In this document: one piece after another, positions 30,136 to 38,286 of the stretch
Numbering within the stretch: the stretch's first letter is position 1
How the letters are laid out: each line of letters begins with the position of its first letter
Assembly: GCA_028281235.1 (NCBI GenBank)
Contig: JANQKG010000047.1
Span: 1 to 64,000 of the forward strand
Reading direction: 5' to 3'
Origin: Afifellaceae bacterium
GTDB taxonomy: Bacteria; Pseudomonadota; Alphaproteobacteria; Rhizobiales; Afifellaceae
DNA: 64,000 bases
The notes under the pieces: model-generated
Databases searched by the model: none
Told to the model about the DNA's origin: nothing
Seen by the model: only the letters and a program-made list of their open reading frames with translations
Program-made: the position numbers and the translations under genes

Positions 30136-30918
30136 ATGGTCGAGCATGAACGGACCGGCCCGGTCGACCTCCTGACGTGGAGCTTCAGCCGCATCGCCAT
30201 GTGGGCGCCGGCCTTCATCGTGGCGATCATCTTCTACGAAGTGGTCGTGCGCTACATCTTCTTCCGGCCCACGTTGTGGGTGAACGAGATGTCGCTTTGG
30301 GTCGGCGGGGCGATCTTCCTAACGGCCGGCCTCTACTCCATGCAGCAGCGGAGCCACATCCGCATCTTCGTGCTTTACGACATGGCGCCGCTATGGCTGC
30401 GGCGCATCTTGGACATCATCTCGGTGCTGTGCGTATGCGTCTTTGCCTTCGCCGTGGTCTGGGGCGGCTTCGGTGAGGCGCTGGCGAAGTTCTGGCGTTG
30501 GGAGACGTTCGGCACTGCCTTCGACCCGCCGATCCCGGCCACCAACAAGCCGCTGGTGCTCTTGACGCTCCTCGTGCTGGCGCTTCAGGCGGTGTCCAAT
30601 CTGATCCGCGACTGGCCGGCGGCCGGCTGGGTTCGCAAGCTGTTCGACATCGTCGCGGTGGTGCTGGTGATCGGCCTTGTCTGGAGCGGCCTGCCGGCGA
30701 TGTTTGTCACCGGCGAGGGCGCGTCTTCCGTGCCGATCGGCTGGCGCATCGCCATCGTCGCGCTGATGCTTCTCGCTGTTGCGCTGATGCTGGTGGGACT
30801 CGTTCGCGATTTCAACAAGGTCCCGACGCCTCAGGTGCCATCAAGAGATCCTGCCGCGGAGATCGACGACCTGCCCGACCAGGTCCTGACCGGCAATCCT
30901 CCGAAACCCAAGGACTGA
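30136..30918 (+). CDS. TRAP transporter small permease (DctQ family), enlarged
   Basis: DctQ is the small membrane subunit of the TRAP transporter. This copy has 260 residues rather than the usual ~160-180. Four canonical membrane segments are visible (around residues 15-40, 52-70, 90-115, 135-155). Two more follow at about 170-195 and 203-227, then a polar tail. The conserved VNEMSLWVGGAIFL of the family is present. It precedes the large permease gene by 35 bp. The additional helices match an equally enlarged large permease and mark a distinct TRAP subclass. Confidence 0.88.
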   Translation: MVEHERTGPVDLLTWSFSRIAMWAPAFIVAIIFYEVVVRYIFFRPTLWVNEMSLWVGGAIFLTAGLYSMQQRSHIRIFVLYDMAPLWLRRILDIISVLCVCVFAFAVVWGGFGEALAKFWRWETFGTAFDPPIPATNKPLVLLTLLVLALQAVSNLIRDWPAAGWVRKLFDIVAVVLVIGLVWSGLPAMFVTGEGASSVPIGWRIAIVALMLLAVALMLVGLVRDFNKVPTPQVPSRDPAAEIDDLPDQVLTGNPPKPKD

Positions 30919-30953
30919 TCGAAAGATCGAACGGGAAGCGGGGGCACGGCAAC

Positions 30954-32570
30954 ATGGATATAGCGACAATCTCCCTCATCCTGCTGTGCGGCATGCTGTT
31001 CCTGCTGGCGATCGGCATGCCGTTGGGTTTTGCGTCGGGCTTCCTTGCCGTCGTGGTCATGGTGCTGAAGTTCGAGCCGACGCTGATCACCGACCCGTTG
31101 AGCTTCGGCGAAGGTATACTGACGCGGAATTTCGGCTCCGGGCCGATGAACATCCTGGCCCAGCGCCTATACGGCATCACCACCAATTACGTGCTGATAT
31201 CGGTGCCGTTATTCATCTTCATGGCGACGCTGCTGGAGCGATCCGGCATCGCGCGCGACATGTATTCCTCGCTCAACCAGTGGCTCTCGCGCACCCGCGG
31301 CGGCATTGCCGTTGTCACTGCGGTGATGGCCATCGTCATGGCGGCGATGTCGGGCATCATCGGCGGCGAGGTTGTGCTGCTCGGCCTCATTGCGCTGCCG
31401 CAGATGCTGCGTCTCGGCTACAACCAGAATCTCGCCATCGGCACCATCTGCGCGTCGGGCTCGCTGGGCACGATGATCCCGCCCTCCATCGTGCTGATCT
31501 TCTACGGGCTGATCACCGAGACCTCGATCCACGCGCTGTTCAAGGCGGCGTTCGTCCCGGGCTTTATCCTGGCGGCCTGCTACATCGTCTACATTCTGGT
31601 ACGCACGAACTTGAACCCGTCGCTGGCGCCGCTGCCGGAGCCGACCGAAAACGACATGAGTCCCGCGCAGAAGCGCAAATTCGGGTCCACGGTTCTTATC
31701 CTCATGGCCGGCGTGGTCTCCGCCATCATCGTCGTCCGCTACACTTTCGTGCATACGCTCGGCACCATCGAGGAGGACACCTGGTTCCAGGACGTCTCCA
31801 ACCTCTACATATTCGGGCCGCTTGCGGTGGTCTGCGGCCTCTATCTGACGTTCGTCGCCGGCCTTGACGTGACCAAGGAGAGCTGGGAGCGCAGCAAGGG
31901 GCTGATTGCGCCGCTCTTGGTGGTGTTCGTCGTGCTTGGCTCCATTTATGGCGGCGTGACCGGCATCACCGAGGCTGCGGCCATGGGCACGGTGGCGGTG
32001 CTGTTCCTGATCTGGATACGCGGCGAGCTCTCCCTCACGCTGCTGCGTCAAGCCTCCATGCGGACCTTCCGCTCCACCGGCACCATCATCTGGGTGACCT
32101 TCGGCGCCACCGCGCTTGCCGGCGCCTACACCATCGCCGGCGGGCCGACCTATGTCGCCAACCTCATCGTCGGCTACGACCTGCCGACGCTGGGTGTGCT
32201 CCTGGTGATGATGGTGATCTTCCTCTTCCTCGGCGCGTTCATGGACTGGACGGGCATCGTGCTCTTGGTGATGCCGGTGTTCCTGCCGATCGTGCTGAAG
32301 CTTCCGGTGGAAGAGCTCGGCCTTCTGGGACCGCTCGTTATCGATCCACGCTTCGTGTCGGTCTGGTTCGGCATATTGTTCTGCGTGAACATGCAGGTGA
32401 GCTTCTTATCGCCGCCATTTGGACCCGCGGCGTTCTATCTGAAATCCGTCGCGCCGGATCACATCACGCTGCCCGACATCTTCCGCGGCTTCCTGCCGTT
32501 CATCGCCATTCAGATCTTCGTCTTGGCCCTGGTGCTGTTCTTCCCTGAGCTCACCATGCTCTTCCGTTAG
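30954..32570 (+). CDS. TRAP transporter large permease (DctM family), enlarged
   Basis: This is the ion-coupled transport subunit of the TRAP system, 538 residues against about 430 for typical DctM. Signatures include GMPLGFASGFLAVVV near the start, SGIIGGEVVLLGLIALPQM, CASGSLGTMIPPSIVLIFYG, FLGAFMDWTGIVLLVMPVFL and the near-C-terminal SFLSPPFGPAAFYLK. An insertion around residues 235-310 adds at least two membrane segments (LILMAGVVSAIIVVRYTF; YIFGPLAVVCGLYLTFV). The ATG at 30954 gives a family-typical N-terminus. Confidence 0.93.
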   Translation: MDIATISLILLCGMLFLLAIGMPLGFASGFLAVVVMVLKFEPTLITDPLSFGEGILTRNFGSGPMNILAQRLYGITTNYVLISVPLFIFMATLLERSGIARDMYSSLNQWLSRTRGGIAVVTAVMAIVMAAMSGIIGGEVVLLGLIALPQMLRLGYNQNLAIGTICASGSLGTMIPPSIVLIFYGLITETSIHALFKAAFVPGFILAACYIVYILVRTNLNPSLAPLPEPTENDMSPAQKRKFGSTVLILMAGVVSAIIVVRYTFVHTLGTIEEDTWFQDVSNLYIFGPLAVVCGLYLTFVAGLDVTKESWERSKGLIAPLLVVFVVLGSIYGGVTGITEAAAMGTVAVLFLIWIRGELSLTLLRQASMRTFRSTGTIIWVTFGATALAGAYTIAGGPTYVANLIVGYDLPTLGVLLVMMVIFLFLGAFMDWTGIVLLVMPVFLPIVLKLPVEELGLLGPLVIDPRFVSVWFGILFCVNMQVSFLSPPFGPAAFYLKSVAPDHITLPDIFRGFLPFIAIQIFVLALVLFFPELTMLFR

Positions 32571-32579
32571 CTGGCGGCC

Positions 32580-33068
32580 ATGACAGAGGAGGGCCGCGAC
32601 AGACCGGACATCATCATCTTCCCGCCACTTGTGCCGTTGGCAGTGCTCGTGGTTGGCGGCCTCTTGGATTGGCTGGCGCCGCTTCCAATTCTGAACCGCG
32701 CGGGATCGGTGTTCGGCATCATCGTCGGCGCGCTGCTCTTCGGCATCGGCGTGGCACTGGTCGTCAGCGGAGACCGCGCCTTCAAGCGTGTCGGCACGAA
32801 CGTCAATCCGCTCCGCCCGTCCCTTGCCGTGGCCACTGGCGGCATATTCGCTCATATGCGCAACCCGATGTATGTCGGCATGATTGCCGGTCTGCTCGGG
32901 ATTGTGCTCGCCTTTTCGCTGGAATGGACGCTCGTGCTGACGATCGTGGCAGCCTTCGTCCTTCATTACGGGGTGGTGCTGCGCGAGGAGCGCTATCTGG
33001 AGCGCAAGTTCGGCGACGACTATCGTCGCTACAAGGACAGCGTCCCGCGCTATGGCTGGAGGCGCTGA
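32580..33068 (+). CDS. Isoprenylcysteine/phospholipid methyltransferase-like integral membrane protein
   Basis: This 162-residue protein resembles the ICMT/PEMT-like membrane methyltransferases. The C-terminal signature MRNPMYVGMIAGLLGIVLAF, then LREERYLERKFGDDYRRYKDSVPRYGW in pieces, contains the RNPxY...EE...Y pattern that binds SAM. About four membrane helices are apparent. Substrate unknown; bacterial members probably methylate lipids or small molecules. It starts 9 bp after the large TRAP permease, so it may be co-transcribed, and the second MITE begins 9 bp after its stop. Confidence 0.85.
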   Translation: MTEEGRDRPDIIIFPPLVPLAVLVVGGLLDWLAPLPILNRAGSVFGIIVGALLFGIGVALVVSGDRAFKRVGTNVNPLRPSLAVATGGIFAHMRNPMYVGMIAGLLGIVLAFSLEWTLVLTIVAAFVLHYGVVLREERYLERKFGDDYRRYKDSVPRYGWRR

Positions 33069-33077
33069 GGCGTATCA

Positions 33078-33258
33078 GAGCCTGTTGAAAATTAACCTCA
33101 CGGCACGCGGCCGACTAATCAGACGTCCGCTCGGGCCAACATGGTCGGTCCCGGCTCCAAAAATCAAAGAACAAGAGCCCTGAACCGGCCTCTTCCTGGC
33201 AGGCGGCCGTCTGATCAGCTATCGATAAGGCGCGTGGCCAGCATTCTCAAACGGGCTC
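33078..33258. repeat. MITE-like element, copy 2 (inverted)
   Basis: This 181 bp element is the reverse complement of the one at 5-187, about 85-90% identical by eye. Its ends read GAGCCTGTTGAAAATT and ATTCTCAAACGGGCTC. The flanking triplets are TCA (33075-33077) and TTA (33259-33261); both fit a TNA target, but they are no longer identical. The right-hand TTA is also the stop codon (TAA on the minus strand) of the cyclase gene. So the element sits exactly between two convergent genes without breaking either. Confidence 0.8.
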
Positions 33259-34563
33259 TTAGCCGAAAGTCAGCACGTCGATCGCAGCGTCGCGCCCCCT
33301 CAGCTCCCATTTGCCGGCATTGGAGAAGCCCGTCGGCACAGCGGCCGCGTCGCCGCCCGCCTCGTCGGACGCCGCCTCCACGACCGATCCGCTGACCGCC
33401 ACGCGGCAGTCGATCGCGCGCGTCAGTTCCTCAAGGCGGCTCGCGACATTCACCGTGTCGCCGAGCACCGCGAACTCCAGCCGCCTGGCGGAGCCGATAT
33501 TACCCACCACGACCGGCCCGTAATGCAGGCCGAGCGAAATGAGCACTGGCTCCAGCCCGGCGCGACGCCGCTCATCGTTCCATGTCTCAAAGTCAAGCGC
33601 GATCGCGGCGACGCAGGCGAGCGCATTTGTGGCGTCGCGCGGCCCGGGGTCCGGCGTGCCGAACGTCGCCATGGCGCCGTCGCCGATATATTTGTCGAGC
33701 GTGCCCTCATGCGCGAACACGGCACTTTCGACGCGGGCGTGCACATCGCGCAGCATCGTGATGACTTCCGCCGGCCCATGGCGCTCCGCCCAACGCGTGA
33801 AGCCCACAAGGTCGAAGAACATCACCGCCGCGTTCTGCTCGCGCATCTGCGAAAGCGGATTGTCCTCACCGGTCAACCGCTCCACGGTGGCCGGCGGGAA
33901 GTAGCGCGCCAGGTGCGAGCGCTCACGTTCCGCCTTCACTTGGCGATCGACCAGGCGCTGCGAGCGCGCCACGATCACCGCCATCAGCACCGCGACGATG
34001 AGAAAGACGACGCTCGTCTCAACGACAGATGGGAAGGTGATTACGACGGCGACGCCACGCGGCTGCGCGCCGATCCACACCAGGCCAAGCGCCCAGAAGA
34101 ACGCGCCCATCAAGCCACCCCACAGGACGCGGTGCGGCTGGTAGCCGAACGCCAGGCCGACCAGCATGACGTAGAAATAGGCGAAATTGCCGATGTTCAG
34201 CGGCGTGTCATCCGGCGGCGCCAGCGGATTGGGGTAGAGCAGCGTGAACGCCAGAAGTGCGAAATCGACCGCGGTGATCAGATAATCGTGCCACCAGCGG
34301 TAAAGCCCGCTGCGCTCCAGCCCGTAGCGCGCAAAGCCGATGGCAAGGAAGAGCACCATCAGCGCGCCGTAATAGATCATCTGGGGGAAGGGCACCAAGA
34401 AGGCGACAAGCAGAGCAATGGCGACCAACGCCGCCGAGCGGCCCTGCAGCGCCAAAAGGCGGCCGGCGACCTGTTCTTCGGTCAGGCCGGGTTCGGCGTG
34501 CGCCACGGGGTTCGATTGCGGATCGTTGGTCGCCGTGGGCGATGCCGGCGCGTCTGTGGCCAT
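33259..34563 (-). CDS. Membrane-anchored class III adenylate/guanylate cyclase
   Basis: The 434-residue protein has about six N-terminal membrane segments (residues ~45-215) and a C-terminal class III cyclase domain (~230-410). Catalytic features include AVMFFDLVGFTRWAE (first metal-binding Asp), HEGTLDKYIGDGAMATFG (second metal Asp), LGLHYGPVVVGNIGS and LGDTVNVASRLEELTR. It should make cAMP in the cytoplasm from a membrane-sensing input. The ATG at 34563 has GGAGG nine bases upstream and beats the longer frame from 34611. Its stop codon is shared with the target site of the adjoining MITE. Confidence 0.9.
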   Translation of the reverse strand: MATDAPASPTATNDPQSNPVAHAEPGLTEEQVAGRLLALQGRSAALVAIALLVAFLVPFPQMIYYGALMVLFLAIGFARYGLERSGLYRWWHDYLITAVDFALLAFTLLYPNPLAPPDDTPLNIGNFAYFYVMLVGLAFGYQPHRVLWGGLMGAFFWALGLVWIGAQPRGVAVVITFPSVVETSVVFLIVAVLMAVIVARSQRLVDRQVKAERERSHLARYFPPATVERLTGEDNPLSQMREQNAAVMFFDLVGFTRWAERHGPAEVITMLRDVHARVESAVFAHEGTLDKYIGDGAMATFGTPDPGPRDATNALACVAAIALDFETWNDERRRAGLEPVLISLGLHYGPVVVGNIGSARRLEFAVLGDTVNVASRLEELTRAIDCRVAVSGSVVEAASDEAGGDAAAVPTGFSNAGKWELRGRDAAIDVLTFG

Positions 34564-34745
34564 TTCGGGTTCCTCCGTCCCCACAGGTCTGCCCGGACCT
34601 GGCGGAGACAAGAGGATACATTGACGCGCGCGGTACGGAACGCCTTCATGGTCATGCGTCTGGCGCGGCCCAATCCGCCCCTTGAGCCCCCCGCAATGGG
34701 ACTGCAGAAGGGGGCCCGTTGGGGCCAGCTTGCGTGCAGCACGCT

Positions 34746-34875
34746 CCCTTCCTCTCCCCTTTGGGGAGAGGTCGGCTGCGAAAGCGGCCGGGTGAGGGGG
34801 CCAACGCTGCGGCCTTCCCCCTCACCCCGCTTGTCGCTTCGCGCCCAGCCACCCTCTCCCCGGCGGGGAGAGGGG
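34746..34875. repeat. Palindromic G/C repeat cluster between cyclase and btaB
   Basis: The 394 bp gap 34564-34957 contains several hairpins: CCTCTCCCCTTTGGGGAGAGG, GGTGAGGGGG...CCCCCTCACC, and CCCTCTCCCCGGCGGGGAGAGG. They are of the same type as the repeats near 9891 and 42060. I see no gene in the gap. The hairpins may terminate btaBA transcription. Confidence 0.6.
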
Positions 34876-34957
34876 CGCGCCGTGCCGGCCAGCACCGCAT
34901 CACGGGATGAAAGGGCTCCGATGCCAGCGCCGCTCGACCCGCTCACCCACTGGTGTT

Positions 34958-35641
34958 TTAGCGGAAGACCTCCGCAAGCGATGCATAGCCGCGATAGAGG
35001 TGGTGGAAGGCAAGGCGACCGTTGGCAGTCTTGCAGAGCGTCGCCAGCGCGTCCTCCAGATCAGCACGCGGCGTCACGTGGAAGCGCTCAAGCCAGTCAA
35101 AAAGGCCGCGGCGAAACCAGCTCGGCAAACGCTCCTGCTGCCCGAAATCGACGACCAGCAATCGCCCGCCGGCCGGTTCGACGACGTCGTGCGCACGCCT
35201 CAGAGCGTCCTGCCAGGCCGGGATCATCGACAGGCTGTAGGAAAAGAACACGAGGTCGAAATGACCGACCCGGAACAGGCGCTCAGGATCGAAATCCGCC
35301 GCATCTGCACAGCCGAGCACGACGCGATCCTCCAGGCGCGCGCTACGGATGTTGGCGCGGGCCGTGGCAAGCATCTTTGTAGAGACGTCAAGGCCGAAAA
35401 AACGCACCTCCGGATAGGCGCGTGCGGCCGCGATGAGATTGCGGCCCGTACCGCAACCGACCTCCAGCACCGTCCCGTTGCTTGGCGGCTGCAGCTCACG
35501 GATCAACCGGTCGCGACCAAGCAGGAAGTAGCGCCGGGTCAGATCGTAGACGTGCCGCTGCCGCGCATAGATGCGGTCCATCAGCTCGCCCGCCGACAGA
35601 GCCGCCGCGTCGGGGCGATCGCTCACCGCCGAATCGCTCAT
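34958..35641 (-). CDS. btaB: Diacylglycerylhomoserine N-methyltransferase (betaine lipid synthesis)
   Basis: BtaB uses three SAM molecules to convert diacylglyceryl-homoserine into the betaine lipid DGTS. The chosen ATG at 35641 gives 227 residues, near the ~210 of the Rhodobacter enzyme. The class I SAM-binding motif GTVLEVGCGTGRNLIAAARA is clear, followed by FFGLDVSTKMLATA and LVFFSYSLSMIPAWQ. The gene begins 26 bp after the btaA stop. That pairing supports the assignment over a generic methyltransferase. The frame upstream of 35641 overlaps btaA and is not used. Confidence 0.9.
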   Translation of the reverse strand: MSDSAVSDRPDAAALSAGELMDRIYARQRHVYDLTRRYFLLGRDRLIRELQPPSNGTVLEVGCGTGRNLIAAARAYPEVRFFGLDVSTKMLATARANIRSARLEDRVVLGCADAADFDPERLFRVGHFDLVFFSYSLSMIPAWQDALRRAHDVVEPAGGRLLVVDFGQQERLPSWFRRGLFDWLERFHVTPRADLEDALATLCKTANGRLAFHHLYRGYASLAEVFR

Positions 35642-35666
35642 CCCCGGTTCGCTGATCGCGGGGCGA

Positions 35667-36959
35667 TCATCCCTTGAAGACGTAAAGGTGGAAGCCGCCA
35701 TAGATCGCCGATCGGTCCTCTGCATCGAGAGCACGACTTTGCCCTGCCTCGTAATGCCAACGTGACAGGATGGAATCGTCGACGCGGCCCGGCAGGAGAG
35801 AGGGCTCAGCCGCCGTGCGGAACACGACCCGCGCACCGGGCCGCGCGGTTCGCGTAATTTCGGTCCACAGTCCGTTGAGCTGCGCGTCGGTCATCCAGTC
35901 CTGGGCGTCGAGCAGAATATAGGCGTCGAGGCTGGCCGGCGGCGTATCTGCGAGCTCCTCGGTGAACGAGCGATTGACCACGCTGACGCGCTCGGCGCGC
36001 TCGCGGATCGTGTCGAAGTGCTCCGGCCGAAGGTAGGGCGGCAGCGGGCCGGACAGATCGTCGGCATAGGAGCGGCCGAACGCCTGCCAGGCAAAATAAT
36101 TCTGGTCGAGCGTGAAGCCGCAGGCAAGCCGCTCCAGCCTTTGTTTCAAGACCACCGACATGTCGCCCCCGCCGGCTGCGGCCAGCGCCTCATATTGCGC
36201 CGGCGGAATGCCAAGGCCGTAGAGCGAGAGCCGCTTGGAAGTTGCCCAGCGCACCATCCGCTTGTCGAAGAGCGGCGCCAGCGCAGTCTCAAAGTAGCTT
36301 TTCTGCTCCTCAAGGCTCTTCGCCGCCATCATGGTCCGCGGGTCGGCGCCATAGAAGCGCGCGACCAGATGCGCTGCGCCAATCGACATGCCGAGCAGCC
36401 CGTGGCGATAGAGGTCGCGCGAGAACAGCGTGATGCGGCGGCGCATCAACAATCCGCTGCGCCCCTCCCAATAGTCGCGCGTCGTATCGTCGATCCTGTC
36501 GCGCAGAAACCGGTGATAGGCGGCGACATTGGCTTTTTCGTCGGCTGCGCCGAAGAAGCGATAGAAGATGTGCCAGTTGGGGAGATGTTGTGCGGCGGCG
36601 AGCTTCAGGCGCGTCAGCGCCACATGCGCACGATTGAGATCGACTGCGACGATAGCGGCCGGATTGGCCGTCAGATAGGACAACACGTTGCAGCCGCCCG
36701 ACGCAATCGTGACCATGCGCGCGCCCGGCTTGAGCTGCAGCGCCTTCAGATCGACGTCGGGGTCCTCCCAGATCTGCGGGTAGACAAGCCCCTTGAAGGC
36801 AAAGGTGAAGATGCGCTCGCGCACACCCGCCCAGGAGCCCACCTTGAATTGGTGCACGGCGTCATGAAGAAGATTGGCGCCCGCATTGTCCCGATTGGGT
36901 GCATCGGAGGGTGCGGGGCCCTCCGATGCGGAACGCGACTGATCGACCGTCACTGACAC
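35667..36959 (-). CDS. btaA: SAM:diacylglycerol 3-amino-3-carboxypropyltransferase
   Basis: BtaA transfers the aminocarboxypropyl group of SAM to diacylglycerol, the first step to DGTS, a phosphorus-free membrane lipid. The 430-residue protein (DUF3419 family) shows FKGLVYPQIWEDPDVDLKAL, TIASGGCNVLSYLTANP and VDLNRAHVALTRLK. These form its unusual SAM-binding site. A GTG at 36959, preceded by GGGAGGAAG, is the preferred start; GTG 36953 and TTG 36980 are alternatives. btaB follows as an operon. A candidate PHO box lies 54-71 bp upstream, fitting known induction by phosphate starvation in rhizobia. Confidence 0.92.
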   Translation of the reverse strand: MSVTVDQSRSASEGPAPSDAPNRDNAGANLLHDAVHQFKVGSWAGVRERIFTFAFKGLVYPQIWEDPDVDLKALQLKPGARMVTIASGGCNVLSYLTANPAAIVAVDLNRAHVALTRLKLAAAQHLPNWHIFYRFFGAADEKANVAAYHRFLRDRIDDTTRDYWEGRSGLLMRRRITLFSRDLYRHGLLGMSIGAAHLVARFYGADPRTMMAAKSLEEQKSYFETALAPLFDKRMVRWATSKRLSLYGLGIPPAQYEALAAAGGGDMSVVLKQRLERLACGFTLDQNYFAWQAFGRSYADDLSGPLPPYLRPEHFDTIRERAERVSVVNRSFTEELADTPPASLDAYILLDAQDWMTDAQLNGLWTEITRTARPGARVVFRTAAEPSLLPGRVDDSILSRWHYEAGQSRALDAEDRSAIYGGFHLYVFKG

Positions 36960-37012
36960 GCGCTTCCTCCCGAATCGCAACTTGGGCGCCGGGAGTCCGT
37001 TACGCGTGGCAG

Positions 37013-37030
37013 ATGACGGGCCGGTGACGG
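37013..37030 (-). promoter_or_regulatory. Candidate PHO box upstream of btaAB
   Basis: On the minus strand the sequence reads CCGTCAC-CGGC-CCGTCAT. These are two 7-mers at an 11 bp period, matching the layout of the consensus CTGTCAT-n4-CTGTCAT with substitutions at the second base and last base. It lies 54-71 bp before the GTG start. PhoB control of btaA is known in Sinorhizobium; the site here is read by eye. Confidence 0.5.
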
Positions 37031-37075
37031 CTTTTCTTCAGGCGGATTGAGCGCGGGTCGCGCCTGTGTTTCAGG

Positions 37076-38098
37076 CTAACTGGCGCGCGCTTCGCTGCGG
37101 CTGCTGCGCCGCCCGCGGCGCTCGCGAGGCGCGCGCTCCGAAGGCGGGTTGGTCAGCGGGCCGACGCGCGATTCGATCGTCGCACGGTCCGGACGCGCGC
37201 GCGGCGCATGCTCATCGATGGCGCGGCGCATGGCGGAGAGATGCTCCGCCGTCGTGCCGCAACAGCCGCCGATAATCCGCGTGCCGGCATCCATGGCGAG
37301 CCGCGCATATTCGGCCATGAGCTCCGGCGTGCCGGAATAGTGGACGTGCTCGCCGTGCACTTCGGGAATGCCGCAATTGGATTTGCCAATGACTGCAGCG
37401 CCGGAGCTGGCGGCCGCCTCCGTCATCTGCACCAGCGCATAGAGGAGGTCAGGCGCACCGACGCCGCAATTGGCGCCGATGGCGACAGGGCGCTCGGCCA
37501 GATCGGCAAACAAAGTCGGCAGCTCGGCCGGCGTGAGGCCCATCATCGTGCGCCCGGCCGTGTCGAAGCTGGCGGTCACCGTATAGGGCATGCCGGCGGC
37601 GATCGCCCCTTCGGCTGCGGCGTGCATTTCCTCGCGCGCCGACATGGTCTCAATCCAGAACACGTCCGCGCCGCCGGCCTTCAGCCCTTCAGCCTGTTCG
37701 ACAAACGCTTCGACGGCTGAGGCATGGGTGAGGGAGCCCAGCGGCTCAAACAGCTCGCCCGTCGGCCCGACGGAGCCGGCAACGACGACCGGCCGACCCG
37801 CTGCGTGGGCGACGTCGCATGCAAGCTCCGCGGCGCGTTTGTTGACATCGAAGACGCGGTCCTGCGCGTCGTGCAGCTTCAAGCGGTCGCGATTAGCGCC
37901 GAAGGTATTCGTGAGGATGACATCGGCGCCGGCCTCCACGAAGGAGGCCAGCAATCCGGTGATTGCCTCCGGATAATCGAAGTTCCACAGTTCCGGCGGA
38001 TCGCCCGCGGTGAGACCTGCAGCGAAGAGGTTGGTGCCCGTCGCCCCATCGGCGAGAAGCACCCTCTTTGTGGCAAGAAGCTCCTGAAGCAGGCTCAT
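37076..38098 (-). CDS. bmt: Betaine/homocysteine S-methyltransferase family protein
   Basis: The enzyme methylates homocysteine to methionine. The 340-residue protein has the zinc site expected for the family: Cys211 (GANCGVG) and Cys279/Cys280 (GGCCGTT). It also has LADGATGTNL, ILTNTFGANR and WIETMSAREE. Length and motifs match the rhizobial Bmt, which uses glycine betaine; other members accept different methyl donors. Residues 320-340 are an Arg-rich tail (SERAPRERRGRRSSRSEARA), reminiscent of the tags on the corrinoid-pathway enzymes. The start ATG is preceded by AAGGA and a hairpin (38114-38152). It lies upstream of btaA on the same strand. Confidence 0.88.
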   Translation of the reverse strand: MSLLQELLATKRVLLADGATGTNLFAAGLTAGDPPELWNFDYPEAITGLLASFVEAGADVILTNTFGANRDRLKLHDAQDRVFDVNKRAAELACDVAHAAGRPVVVAGSVGPTGELFEPLGSLTHASAVEAFVEQAEGLKAGGADVFWIETMSAREEMHAAAEGAIAAGMPYTVTASFDTAGRTMMGLTPAELPTLFADLAERPVAIGANCGVGAPDLLYALVQMTEAAASSGAAVIGKSNCGIPEVHGEHVHYSGTPELMAEYARLAMDAGTRIIGGCCGTTAEHLSAMRRAIDEHAPRARPDRATIESRVGPLTNPPSERAPRERRGRRSSRSEARAS

Positions 38099-38113
38099 GA
38101 CGCAACGATCCTT

Positions 38114-38152
38114 AGAGCATTCCCGCTTCGCAATGAAGCGTCGTCATGCTCT
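38114..38152 (-). promoter_or_regulatory. Double-arm hairpin in the bmt leader
   Basis: Outer arms AGAGCAT/ATGCTCT (7 bp) enclose inner arms GCTTC/GAAGC around a short loop, 16 bp upstream of the bmt ATG. It resembles another dispersed Hyphomicrobiales palindrome. Its closeness to the start codon could affect translation. It does not match a SAM riboswitch that I can recognise. Confidence 0.5.
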
Positions 38153-38286
38153 ATCTCTTTGTTTCTAGGCATAATTTTTCTAAAGGGCCGGCTTCAGCAG
38201 GGTGCCGCACGCGCCGGCCGCGGTGCGATACCGCAAACCGCCGGCTATACGCAAGGCTTTGCCGCGCGCCGCACCATTCCTGCCCG

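Noticed and set aside
38099-38286. SAM riboswitch upstream of bmt
   Set aside because: The only structure is a simple nested hairpin of the dispersed-repeat type; I could not fit the SAM-II pseudoknot or SAM-I four-way junction.
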